Shown here: positions 1 through 7,643 of the stretch, in pieces
How positions within the stretch are numbered: position 1 is the stretch's first letter
How the letters are laid out: every line of letters starts with the position of its first letter
The notes under the pieces: model-generated
What the model was told of the DNA's origin: nothing
The model's input: only the letters and a program-made list of their open reading frames with translations
Database searches by the model: none
Source of the DNA: Woeseiaceae bacterium
GTDB lineage: Bacteria; Pseudomonadota; Gammaproteobacteria; Steroidobacterales; Woeseiaceae
DNA length: 64,000 bases
Assembly (NCBI GenBank): GCA_021773075.1
Contig: JAJFKT010000004.1
Location: forward strand, 62,001 to 126,000
Direction of reading: 5' to 3'
Position numbers and translations under genes: made by a program

Positions 1-7
1 ATTTTGC

Positions 8-748
8 TCATTGACTTTGCTCTTTCAAAAATTCGGCGAGTAACATCTGTTGCTCGTCATCTAAATTTAGCTTTTCCAATAAATCAGGCCGCCTCAAATA
101 ACTGCGTCCCAACGCTTGTTTGTATCGCCACTTGACGATTTCTGCATGATCCCCGGACAACAACACGTCCGGTACCCTGCTACCTGCAACAACCTCCGGC
201 CGTGTGTAATGTGGATGATCGAGCAGCCCCTCCATAAAGGAGTCCTGCGCCGCTGACTCATCATCACCCAATACACCGGGCAGCAATCGAACAATCGCAT
301 CGATTACCGCCATTGCTGCAATCTCTCCGCCCGAAAGCACGAAATCGCCCAGCGAGACCTCTTCGTCGATGTGCGACGCATGCAGTCGCTCATCAATTCC
401 TTCGTACCGCCCCGCAATCAGTACCAAGCCGGGCAATTCTGTAAATCTCTTCGCCATCGCCTGATCAAACACCTGACCCTGCGGTGACAGATACACAACC
501 GGACAGCCCTCAGGCAACTTGCCTTTCGCCGCATCAATTGCCGCCGCGACTGGTTCGTACTTCATCACCATGCCGGGGCCACCACCATACGGTCTGTCAT
601 CAACCGTTCGATGTACGTCGATCGTGTGATCCCGCGGATTTTCAATATCCAGCGTTATCAATTCGCGCTTAAGCGCTCTGCCGACGACACCGTACTCGCC
701 AATTGTGCTGACCATCTCCGGAAACAGGCTGACAACATCAAACTGCAC
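8..748 (-). CDS. trmD: tRNA (guanine(37)-N1)-methyltransferase TrmD
   Basis: A SPOUT-class enzyme that uses S-adenosylmethionine to methylate N1 of G37 next to the anticodon, which prevents +1 frameshifting. At 246 residues the protein is family length. Visible family motifs are YGGGPGM (about residues 54-60), LSPQG (87-91), GRYEGIDER (113-121, in the trefoil knot) and GDFVLSGGE (134-142). It is the third gene of rpsP-rimM-trmD, with only 3 bases after rimM. rplS, the usual fourth gene, would lie beyond the left edge. Identification is secure. Confidence 0.97.
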   Translation of the reverse strand: MQFDVVSLFPEMVSTIGEYGVVGRALKRELITLDIENPRDHTIDVHRTVDDRPYGGGPGMVMKYEPVAAAIDAAKGKLPEGCPVVYLSPQGQVFDQAMAKRFTELPGLVLIAGRYEGIDERLHASHIDEEVSLGDFVLSGGEIAAMAVIDAIVRLLPGVLGDDESAAQDSFMEGLLDHPHYTRPEVVAGSRVPDVLLSGDHAEIVKWRYKQALGRSYLRRPDLLEKLNLDDEQQMLLAEFLKEQSQ

Positions 749-751
749 GAA

Positions 752-1258
752 TCAGTCCCATTCCCAGTCGACGTTAATCCGTCCGTTGTCCAAATCGACG
801 TCGAGTACAAATTTATCTTTGACGAACGGAATCAATCGCTCCGTTTTGCCGCCTTGTTCACTCTCTACGACCATCACGTCATGCGCACCGGTCTCGAGCA
901 TCGTCTTGATGCTTCCAAGCTCAGTGCCATCACGATGGACGACTTTCAATCCTATGAGGTCCGACCAGTAGTAGTGGCCCTCCTCCGTGTCAGGTAGCTT
1001 TTCGACGCCCAAATCGGCCCCGATTAACGCTGCTGCCCGATCGCGATCTTCGACGCCTTCAATGTGCACGATGACCGACTTTCCATGACGTTGACCTTCA
1101 ACGACAACGGCAGGCTGCCAGGATCCGTTTTGGCCCAGTAGCAAGCCCTTGTAATTCAACACCGCTTCGCGCGGCTCGGTGTATGAAAACACCCTTACCC
1201 AACCCCGGACGCCGAACAGGCCGGATATGCGACCCAGAACGACAGGTGTGGACGTCAA
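752..1258 (-). CDS. rimM: ribosome maturation factor RimM
   Basis: Assists late assembly of the 30S head and binds ribosomal protein S19. It has 168 residues, the usual length. The N-terminal RimM barrel (about 8-90, with GRISGLFGVRGWVRVFSYT near the start) is followed by a PRC-barrel (about 95-165) containing YYWSDLIGLKV. It sits 3 bases from rpsP and 3 bases from trmD, so the three genes are clearly co-transcribed. The start is ATG at 1258. No oddities. Confidence 0.96.
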   Translation of the reverse strand: MTSTPVVLGRISGLFGVRGWVRVFSYTEPREAVLNYKGLLLGQNGSWQPAVVVEGQRHGKSVIVHIEGVEDRDRAAALIGADLGVEKLPDTEEGHYYWSDLIGLKVVHRDGTELGSIKTMLETGAHDVMVVESEQGGKTERLIPFVKDKFVLDVDLDNGRINVDWEWD

Positions 1259-1261
1259 AGC

Positions 1262-1519
1262 TTAGCTACTAACGGCAGCCTTGCGGTGCTTTTTCAGCAG
1301 TGACGCAACGCGATCGGACGGTTGCGCACCCTGTCCAACCCAATGATCGACACGCTCAAGATCGATACGAAGATTCTCTTCGTGATCCTGACCAACAGGG
1401 TTAAAAAAGCCAAGACGCTCGATGTACCGGCCGTCACGACGATTGCGAGAATCGGTAACCACCAGGTGATAAAAAGGTCGTTTCTTCGCGCCTGCGCGCG
1501 AAAGTCGAATAGTAACCAT
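1262..1519 (-). CDS. rpsP: 30S ribosomal protein S16
   Basis: Primary-binding protein of the small ribosomal subunit body. The 85 residues begin [20 protein letters not shown], the typical S16 start, and contain [15 protein letters not shown]. It is the first gene of the rpsP-rimM-trmD operon. A good sigma70-like promoter lies about 70 bases upstream (1589-1616). The usual length and spacing leave no doubt about the call. Confidence 0.98.
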   Translation of the reverse strand: MVTIRLSRAGAKKRPFYHLVVTDSRNRRDGRYIERLGFFNPVGQDHEENLRIDLERVDHWVGQGAQPSDRVASLLKKHRKAAVSS

Positions 1520-1588
1520 TACAATTCCGTATAAAAATCAATAAGAGGCAGACATGCCTTAGCCCGGGCTGGCCCGAGTAGACGGCGC

Positions 1589-1616
1589 ATTGTACGGGTT
1601 TTGAGGCAAATGTGAA
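1589..1616 (-). promoter_or_regulatory. putative sigma70 promoter of the rpsP operon
   Basis: Read on the minus strand: TTCACA (1616-1611), a 16-base spacer, then TACAAT (1594-1589), about 70 bases before the rpsP ATG. It lies in the only non-coding gap between ffh and rpsP, where a ribosomal operon promoter is expected. Inferred from hexamer match and position only. Confidence 0.55.
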
Positions 1617-1691
1617 GCGTTTATGCGGCGAAAATTCCTAAGTTTTTCCGCACCTTAGGCGAGCGTTCCCAGCCCGTGCCCGGAAGTGACG

Positions 1692-1714
1692 AAAATCCGG
1701 CAAAAATTCGCCGG
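1692..1714 (-). terminator. possible terminator of ffh
   Basis: Just after the ffh stop on the minus strand, CCGGC and GCCGG form a 5-bp stem around an A/T-rich loop, followed by ATTTTC. The stem is short and the T-tract imperfect, so it is a weak intrinsic terminator at best. Confidence 0.35.
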
Positions 1715-1718
1715 TAAT

Positions 1719-3080
1719 TCAGCCGAATCCCGGCGGAAGTCCCCCGCCCGGCATGCCGCGCATCATCTTTTTCATGCCCCCTTTGGACATCTTTTTCATC
1801 ATCTTTTCCATCTGCAAATGCTGTTTTAGAAGACGATTCACATCCTGGATCTGCTGGCCGGCGCCCGCGGCTATGCGCTTTTTTCGCGAGCCATTAATGG
1901 TCTTTGGGTAGATTCTCTCACCCGGAGTCATCGAATTAATGATCGCAATCTGACGCCGCATTTTCAGTTCGTTGCCTGCATCTTTCAACGCGGCCGGATT
2001 GACATTGCCCGGCATGGGCAGTTTCTCAAGCATGGATGCGAGACCGCCCATACTCATCATTTGTTCAAGCTGGTCCCGAAGATCCGACAAATCGAAGCCT
2101 CGACCCTTTTTGAGTTTTCGGGCCAGCTTCTCGGACTTGTCTTTACTGACTTTTTGCTCGATTTCCTCGACAAGGCTCAATACGTCGCCCATACCGAGAA
2201 TCCGTGATGCCATCCGGTCAGGGTGGAATGTTTCGAGAGCATCGACGTTTTCGCCGACACCCATGAAACGAATCGGTTTTCCGGTGACTTCACGGACCGA
2301 TAGAGCAACGCCACCTTTGGCATCGCCATCTGCTTTGGTCAGAACGACGCCAGTCAACGCGAGTGCCTGATCGAATGCCGTTGCGGCGTTGACGGCGTCC
2401 TGGCCAGCCATACTATCGACCACGAACAATGTCTCGTGTGGCATTGCTCGCGCATGCACGGCCACTATTTCCTGCATCATATCGTCATCAACGTGCAGGC
2501 GACCGGCAGTATCGATTATCAATACATCGGCATGCGAGCGGCGCGCTTCGTCAAGTGCACGGTCCACAATTCGAAGCGGTTTTTCAGTTGCTTCGCTGGC
2601 AGCATGCAGCGCCCCGACCTCGCCGGCCAATGTTTGCAACTGCAGGATTGCAGCTGGCCGATGCACATCGACACTGACCAGCATGACTTTCTTTTTCTCA
2701 ATGTCGATCAGACGTTTTGCGAGTTTCGCCGCCGTTGTGGTCTTACCTGCTCCCTGCAACCCAGCCAGCATGACAACGACAGGAGGCTGCGCACGAAAAT
2801 CGAGAGGCACCTTTTCTGAGCCGAGAATACGCACCAGCTCCGCATGAATGATCTTGAGCAGTGATTGTCCGGGCGTAAGACTCTTGCCAACCTCCTCACC
2901 CAGTGCCCGTTCGCGGATGCGCTCAATGAAGGTCTTAACAACAGGCAACGCGACGTCAGCCTCAAGTAAGGCGAGACGAACCTGGCGCAGTGTGTCTTTT
3001 ATGTTGTCGTCGGTTAGTCGGCCCTTACCCGTCAGGCTACGGGCGGCATTCGACAGACGACCTGTCAGGTTTTCGAACAT
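1719..3080 (-). CDS. ffh: signal recognition particle GTPase Ffh (SRP54)
   Basis: Binds signal sequences of nascent inner-membrane proteins and, with 4.5S RNA and FtsY, delivers ribosomes to SecYEG. At 453 residues it is full length. The N domain (1-85) is followed by the G domain with GLQGAGKTT (about 107-115), DVHRPAA, DTAGRLHVDDD (near 190) and TKADGDAKGG. The methionine-rich M domain runs from about 325 and ends in a Gly/Pro-rich tail (MPGGGLPPGFG). The preceding gene, a metallo-beta-lactamase-fold protein, stops 9 bases upstream on the same strand, so the two are probably co-transcribed. Confidence 0.98.
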   Translation of the reverse strand: MFENLTGRLSNAARSLTGKGRLTDDNIKDTLRQVRLALLEADVALPVVKTFIERIRERALGEEVGKSLTPGQSLLKIIHAELVRILGSEKVPLDFRAQPPVVVMLAGLQGAGKTTTAAKLAKRLIDIEKKKVMLVSVDVHRPAAILQLQTLAGEVGALHAASEATEKPLRIVDRALDEARRSHADVLIIDTAGRLHVDDDMMQEIVAVHARAMPHETLFVVDSMAGQDAVNAATAFDQALALTGVVLTKADGDAKGGVALSVREVTGKPIRFMGVGENVDALETFHPDRMASRILGMGDVLSLVEEIEQKVSKDKSEKLARKLKKGRGFDLSDLRDQLEQMMSMGGLASMLEKLPMPGNVNPAALKDAGNELKMRRQIAIINSMTPGERIYPKTINGSRKKRIAAGAGQQIQDVNRLLKQHLQMEKMMKKMSKGGMKKMMRGMPGGGLPPGFG

Positions 3081-3089
3081 GACGCGATT

Positions 3090-3857
3090 CTAAACTGTTA
3101 GAACGGTTCCGCGCGAGAGCATTTGAATATTCTTCTCCGGAGCTGCCTTCATGACTTGCTCCCAAATACGTGATTCTTCGCCAGGCTTCATTCCCGTCAG
3201 CCATATTTCAGGGTCATGCCGCAGTCGCTTCAGGTCATCAGTAAGCGTCCTGGGTGTGTAATGCCCGGCAACGTCCGCAAGCCATTCCATCTCGTCTGGA
3301 AACGACACTTCGATGACAAGGACTTTCAGATCTTCACAAGCATTCAGCACGGGCCACAAGGTTTCATTGGTCTTGGTATCTCCACTTACAGCGAACACAC
3401 GTCCAGAGTTTTTTACGGTATAACCCAGCGACGGGACGCTGTGCTTAACGTCGACCGCATAAAAGTCGCGATGGTCGATGCTAACGGTGTCGCCGGGGCT
3501 ACAGACGCAATATCGCATCATTGGTTTCTCGGCGCTTGGCAGTCTTGAGAAATCCGGCCAGATTACATCGTTAAACAGGTGCTCTTGTACGGCGCGCAGA
3601 GTCTCTTCGCGAGCGTAAACCGTCACCGGTTCTTCCTGATGCTCGTCAAAAATTCGATCAACCAGCATCGGCAAGCCAGCGATATGATCAAGATGTGAGT
3701 GCGTGAGGAAAACATGCCGAATAGAGTCGATGTCGACTAGCTCGAGATCGCCGATACCCGTACCTGCATCAATCAGGACGTCATCATCGATCAGCAACGC
3801 CGTTGTTCGCGATCCAGCGCCAATTCCGCCACTGCATCCAAGTACACGAATTCTCAT
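3090..3857 (-). CDS. metallo-beta-lactamase-fold protein, probable cyclic-nucleotide phosphodiesterase
   Basis: A 255-residue MBL-fold hydrolase. The metal-binding motif HSHLDH is at residues 53-58, a further histidine is at about 139 (DVKHSVPSLGY), and VSGDT (about 158) and GHYTPRT supply the remaining ligands. It starts directly with the first beta strand (MRIRVLGCSGG) and has no signal peptide, so it is cytoplasmic. The architecture fits class II-like 3',5'-cyclic-nucleotide phosphodiesterases and RNase Z relatives, but it lacks the RNase Z exosite insertion. Specificity cannot be read from sequence. It is directly upstream of ffh, with a 9-base gap. No clear Shine-Dalgarno precedes the ATG. 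Confidence 0.8.
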   Translation of the reverse strand: MRIRVLGCSGGIGAGSRTTALLIDDDVLIDAGTGIGDLELVDIDSIRHVFLTHSHLDHIAGLPMLVDRIFDEHQEEPVTVYAREETLRAVQEHLFNDVIWPDFSRLPSAEKPMMRYCVCSPGDTVSIDHRDFYAVDVKHSVPSLGYTVKNSGRVFAVSGDTKTNETLWPVLNACEDLKVLVIEVSFPDEMEWLADVAGHYTPRTLTDDLKRLRHDPEIWLTGMKPGEESRIWEQVMKAAPEKNIQMLSRGTVLTV

Positions 3858-3933
3858 AAGGAGGGTTCTCTTGACCTACGCCATATGGGATGATGACGCG
3901 AGATCAATTTAAGTTAGAACCTGTCGGGTTTCT

Positions 3934-4740
3934 GTGTCTGAAATCACAATATTATTGCTGTATCTCGTAGCTGCAATAGCGTTCGGCGCCTCGCGTTTGC
4001 CAAAGCTTGCAGAACGGGCCCGACCGCTATTCTTGCTCGCCTGTGTTTTCGTCGCGACCGGAATCTCAATACACAGCAATATCCTTTATGGATCCATCCT
4101 GAACGATGACGGATTTAATCTGCCGCTCGGCAATATCGTGTCGATGATCGGCCTGGAACTGGCTTTGATTGGCTTGATTGCAGCCCTCGAGCCAACACTT
4201 CGCGGAATAAGTGCAGGTCTCTTGCTGCTTGGCGCATTTGCTGCGATCGCCACGAGTTTTGAAAGCCTGCCAGCAACATTGCACACTATTGAATGGCAGG
4301 TCCGCGCTCACGTTCTGATTGCCCTGATGTCTTACGGTCTTCTAACCGTCGGAGCCATTGTCGCCATTTACGCGACGCTGCAGGAGCGACGCCTGCAAGC
4401 GGGACAGCTGTCGACAATGAGCAGTTTGTTTGCGCCTCTCGAAACAACTGAAAAACTGCTTTTTGGTATTACGGCGGCGGGCACTGCTGGCCTGGCTCTC
4501 GCAATCTCGTCCGGCCTGATGTTCGTCGATAATCTTTTCGCGCAACACCTTGCGCACAAAGCGGTATTTTCGATTCTGGCGTTGGTCGTATTCGGAACAT
4601 TGCTCGCCGGTCGCTTCATCGCTGGTTGGCGCGGCGCGCGGGCAGTGAAGCTGTACCTGGGTGGATTCCTGTTGCTGTGTTTGGCGTACTTCGGCGTTCG
4701 TGTGGTACTGGAACAGCTACTGAATCGTAGCTGGGGCTAA
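3934..4740 (+). CDS. CcsA/YpjD-like inner-membrane protein (cytochrome c assembly family)
   Basis: A polytopic membrane protein of 268 residues with about eight hydrophobic segments, in the CcsA/HemX/CcmC-like family called YpjD in Proteobacteria. Family members usually sit near ffh and corC-type genes, as here. HIEWQVRAHVLIALMSYGLL-type helices with histidines (around 110-135) and ALHKAVFSILA-type histidines in the last third are compatible with haem handling. A biochemical role for YpjD is not established. The start is GTG at 3934 (MSEITILLLYLV). The next gene begins 4 bases after the stop, so the two form an operon. Confidence 0.82.
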   Translation: MSEITILLLYLVAAIAFGASRLPKLAERARPLFLLACVFVATGISIHSNILYGSILNDDGFNLPLGNIVSMIGLELALIGLIAALEPTLRGISAGLLLLGAFAAIATSFESLPATLHTIEWQVRAHVLIALMSYGLLTVGAIVAIYATLQERRLQAGQLSTMSSLFAPLETTEKLLFGITAAGTAGLALAISSGLMFVDNLFAQHLAHKAVFSILALVVFGTLLAGRFIAGWRGARAVKLYLGGFLLLCLAYFGVRVVLEQLLNRSWG

Positions 4741-4744
4741 AGAA

Positions 4745-6016
4745 TTGGAGACGCCACTCGCAGGTCTTTTTGGTCTGCTCTTTGTTCTGCTACTGCTTTC
4801 CGCGTTTTTCTCAGGCTCGGAAACAGCCCTGATGAGCCTCAATCGCTATCAATTGCGACATAAAGCGAAGCAAGGACAACGCGGCGCAAGGCTCGCCGAG
4901 CATTTGCTGAAACGCCCCGACCGCCTTCTTGGCCTGATCTTGCTGGGCAATAATCTCGTCAATTTTACGGCCGCATCTCTGGTCGGTGTTATCGCGTACC
5001 AGATTGGCGGTCAACCCGCGGCGGCGGCCGGCACAATTCTACTAACACTGGCGGTACTCATATTCGCCGAAACAGCGCCAAAAACACTCGCGGCGATGCA
5101 CCCGGAAAAATTCGCATTCCCGGCGGCGATGGTTTACTACCCGTTGCTGAAAGTCACCTATCCTATTGTCTGGTTGACAAACGTCGCATCAAACGGCGTC
5201 CTGTATTTGCTCGGTGTTCGCAACAAAGGCAATGACCTGCACGCCCTGACCCGTGAAGAACTTCGCACAGTGGTCCATGAAGCGGGTGCCAGGATTTCGT
5301 CGCGATACCGACAAATGCTGCTCAGCATCCTCGATCTCGAAAAAGTAACGGTTGACGACGTTATGGTGCCGCACAATGAAATCATCGGTCTGAACCTCGA
5401 TGACGACGATGCGGAAATTCAAAAAATGATCGCCGAAAGCCAGCACACTCGTTTGCCGGTATTTCGTGACGACATCGATAATATTGTCGGCGTTTTGCAC
5501 CTAAGGCATCTGGCCAACGTCACGAGCGCGGAATTCAGTAAGGAAACATTGCGCAAACTCTTGAGCGAACCGTACTTCGTGCCCGAGGGAACTCCACTGA
5601 GCATACAGCTGGTGCAATTTCAGCGGCACCGGGAGCGCATTGCAATGGTCGTTGATGAGTATGGCGATATACAGGGGATCGTTACCCTTGAGGACATACT
5701 TGAAGAAATCGTTGGCGAGTTTACTACCGACCCGTCGGACGATGAAAACGATGTTGTAAAAGATGGTACCGATACATTTCTGGTCGATGCGACAGCCAAC
5801 ATTCGAGAACTAAATCGCTCCCAGGGATGGGCACTGCCGACCGATGGTCCGAAGACACTGAATGGCCTGATCGTCGAATTGCTGGAAACGATCCCATCGT
5901 CATCGACATGCTTGAAAATTAGCGGTTATCCGATTGAAATCATCGAATCCGACGATAATCGCATCCGCTCGGTGCGAGTCGGCCAGCGTATCGAAGTCGA
6001 AAGCAACGACGACTAA
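4745..6016 (+). CDS. CNNM/CorC-family membrane protein with CBS pair (DUF21-CBS-CorC_HlyC)
   Basis: A 423-residue protein of the HlyC/CorC (YfjD/CorB) family, linked to Mg2+/Co2+ transport. The DUF21 domain with four hydrophobic segments (about 5-190) contains FSGSETALMSLNRYQLRHKA and GNNLVNFTAASLVGV. A CBS pair follows (about 205-330: VMVPHNEIIGLN, then MVVDEYGDIQGIVTLEDILEE). The C-terminal CorC_HlyC domain (about 345-420) holds DGPKTLNGLIVELLE. The start is TTG at 4745, four bases after the upstream stop. The stop lies 4 bases from the convergent radA stop. Confidence 0.92.
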   Translation: METPLAGLFGLLFVLLLLSAFFSGSETALMSLNRYQLRHKAKQGQRGARLAEHLLKRPDRLLGLILLGNNLVNFTAASLVGVIAYQIGGQPAAAAGTILLTLAVLIFAETAPKTLAAMHPEKFAFPAAMVYYPLLKVTYPIVWLTNVASNGVLYLLGVRNKGNDLHALTREELRTVVHEAGARISSRYRQMLLSILDLEKVTVDDVMVPHNEIIGLNLDDDDAEIQKMIAESQHTRLPVFRDDIDNIVGVLHLRHLANVTSAEFSKETLRKLLSEPYFVPEGTPLSIQLVQFQRHRERIAMVVDEYGDIQGIVTLEDILEEIVGEFTTDPSDDENDVVKDGTDTFLVDATANIRELNRSQGWALPTDGPKTLNGLIVELLETIPSSSTCLKISGYPIEIIESDDNRIRSVRVGQRIEVESNDD

Positions 6017-6020
6017 AGCA

Positions 6021-7355
6021 TCAAAAGGCCGCGTCCAGCGCCTCACTCAGTCTGCGTACGCCGATGACTTCGATGCCTTCCGGCACCTTTTTCGGCGCGT
6101 TTCCTAAAGGAACAATTGCACGCGTAAATCCCTGCTTCGCAGCGGCTGCGATGCGTTCAGTGCCAAATCGAACCGGTCGAATCTCGCCGGCCAATCCTAT
6201 CTCTCCGAAGCAAACGAGACGCTCAGGTACCGCTCGATCACGGAAACTGGAAACGATGGCCAGTAGGATCGGCAAATCAACCGCAGTCTCATTAATGCGC
6301 AATCCACCGACGACATTGACGAAGACGTCCTCGTCAGTAACTGACAGTGCACCATGACGTTGAAGTACGGCTAGTAACAAAGCCAGCCGATTCTGATCAA
6401 CCCCCTGCGCAAGCCGCTTCGCATAGTTGCTATTACCATCCGCCACCAGCGCCTGGATCTCTACCAACAAAGGGCGACTACCCTCCCAGGCTACGGAAAC
6501 AACACTGCCGGGTTCGTCAACGGAATCACGGGACAGAAATATTGCAGACGGATTACTCACTTCGAGAAATCCCGTCTCGGTCATGGCGAATACACCCATT
6601 TCGCCGCTCGCGCCAAAGCGATTCTTGACGGAACGAATCATCGAATAACGGCTCGCGGGGTCGCTCTCGAAATACAACACCGTATCAACCATGTGTTCGA
6701 CAACACGTGGTCCCGCTATCGCACCTTCCTTGGTGACATGACCAATTATGAAAACGGCGACATCGTTCTGTTTCGCAAATTGCACGACCTTGCCGACGCC
6801 ATCACGCAACTGCGCAACTGAACCCGGCGCCGATGGAACATTCTCGCTCGTCATGGTCTGCATTGAATCTATAACCAACACCTGTGCACGACATTTTCGG
6901 GCCTCGGACAGGACATTCTCGATCGATGTATCGGACAACAGATTCATGGCTGAAGCGTCCAGACCCAGTCGGATCGATCGCTGACCAATTTGTCGCAACG
7001 ACTCCTCTCCCGTTGCGTAACAAACCGGTACCTCGCGAATGATTCTTGCAGATACCTGTTGTAACAGTGTCGACTTGCCAACACCCGGATCCCCGCCCAG
7101 CAAAACCACAGCCCCTGGCACAAGACCGCCGCCCAGAACGCGATCGAACTCACCAAATCCGCTGGTATGCCGATATTCGATATCGTCTGGCAGCTCCTCG
7201 ATCGTTTTCGCTGCGACACCAGGCAGAGACCTCGTCACGGAGATACTGGTCTCCGTCAGAGTGTTCCAGGACGAGCAGTCCGGGCACTGACCGGCCCACT
7301 TGAGGCTATGAGCACCACAGTCGGAACAAAGGTAGGCGATTTTGGCCTTTGACAC
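6021..7355 (-). CDS. radA: DNA repair protein RadA
   Basis: RecA-like, DnaB-type branch-migration helicase acting in recombinational repair. The 444 residues are family length. An N-terminal C4 zinc finger (CSDCGAHSLKWAGQCPDC, about 10-27) is followed by Walker A GGDPGVGKST (about 87-96), the RadA-specific KNRFG motif (near 245) and a C-terminal Lon-protease-like domain (VNVVGGLRINETAVDLPIL onward). It is monocistronic here and convergent with the CNNM/CorC gene. The start is ATG at 7355. Confidence 0.97.
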   Translation of the reverse strand: MSKAKIAYLCSDCGAHSLKWAGQCPDCSSWNTLTETSISVTRSLPGVAAKTIEELPDDIEYRHTSGFGEFDRVLGGGLVPGAVVLLGGDPGVGKSTLLQQVSARIIREVPVCYATGEESLRQIGQRSIRLGLDASAMNLLSDTSIENVLSEARKCRAQVLVIDSMQTMTSENVPSAPGSVAQLRDGVGKVVQFAKQNDVAVFIIGHVTKEGAIAGPRVVEHMVDTVLYFESDPASRYSMIRSVKNRFGASGEMGVFAMTETGFLEVSNPSAIFLSRDSVDEPGSVVSVAWEGSRPLLVEIQALVADGNSNYAKRLAQGVDQNRLALLLAVLQRHGALSVTDEDVFVNVVGGLRINETAVDLPILLAIVSSFRDRAVPERLVCFGEIGLAGEIRPVRFGTERIAAAAKQGFTRAIVPLGNAPKKVPEGIEVIGVRRLSEALDAAF

Positions 7356-7643
7356 GCTTCTCGACTCTTCCTAAAGCTACTATTGGTATGAAGTGAGCGC
7401 AGCAGCTCGAAAGAACTTGCAGCGCCTAAGATGTAACTACTTGTTAAATAGAGTTTTTTCTTAAAACTGAGCAAATATTTAACCTATTCCGAACGGATTA
7501 TTGTTAAATGTATTCGTGCCCGCGAAAGTCAATGATAGCACCGCTTCCAGAGTCGGTATTACATAAAAAATGCCAACCCTATCTCATTAAGAATTTTGCC
7601 ATTTATCTATAATTTCGCCCTTGAAACAGGGACATGACAGACT

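Noticed and set aside
7356..7643. Possible gene or RNA in the 288-base gap between radA and the kinase
   Set aside because: AT-rich, without stable hairpins or a credible frame; only a TATAAT at 7608-7613 lacking a -35 element.
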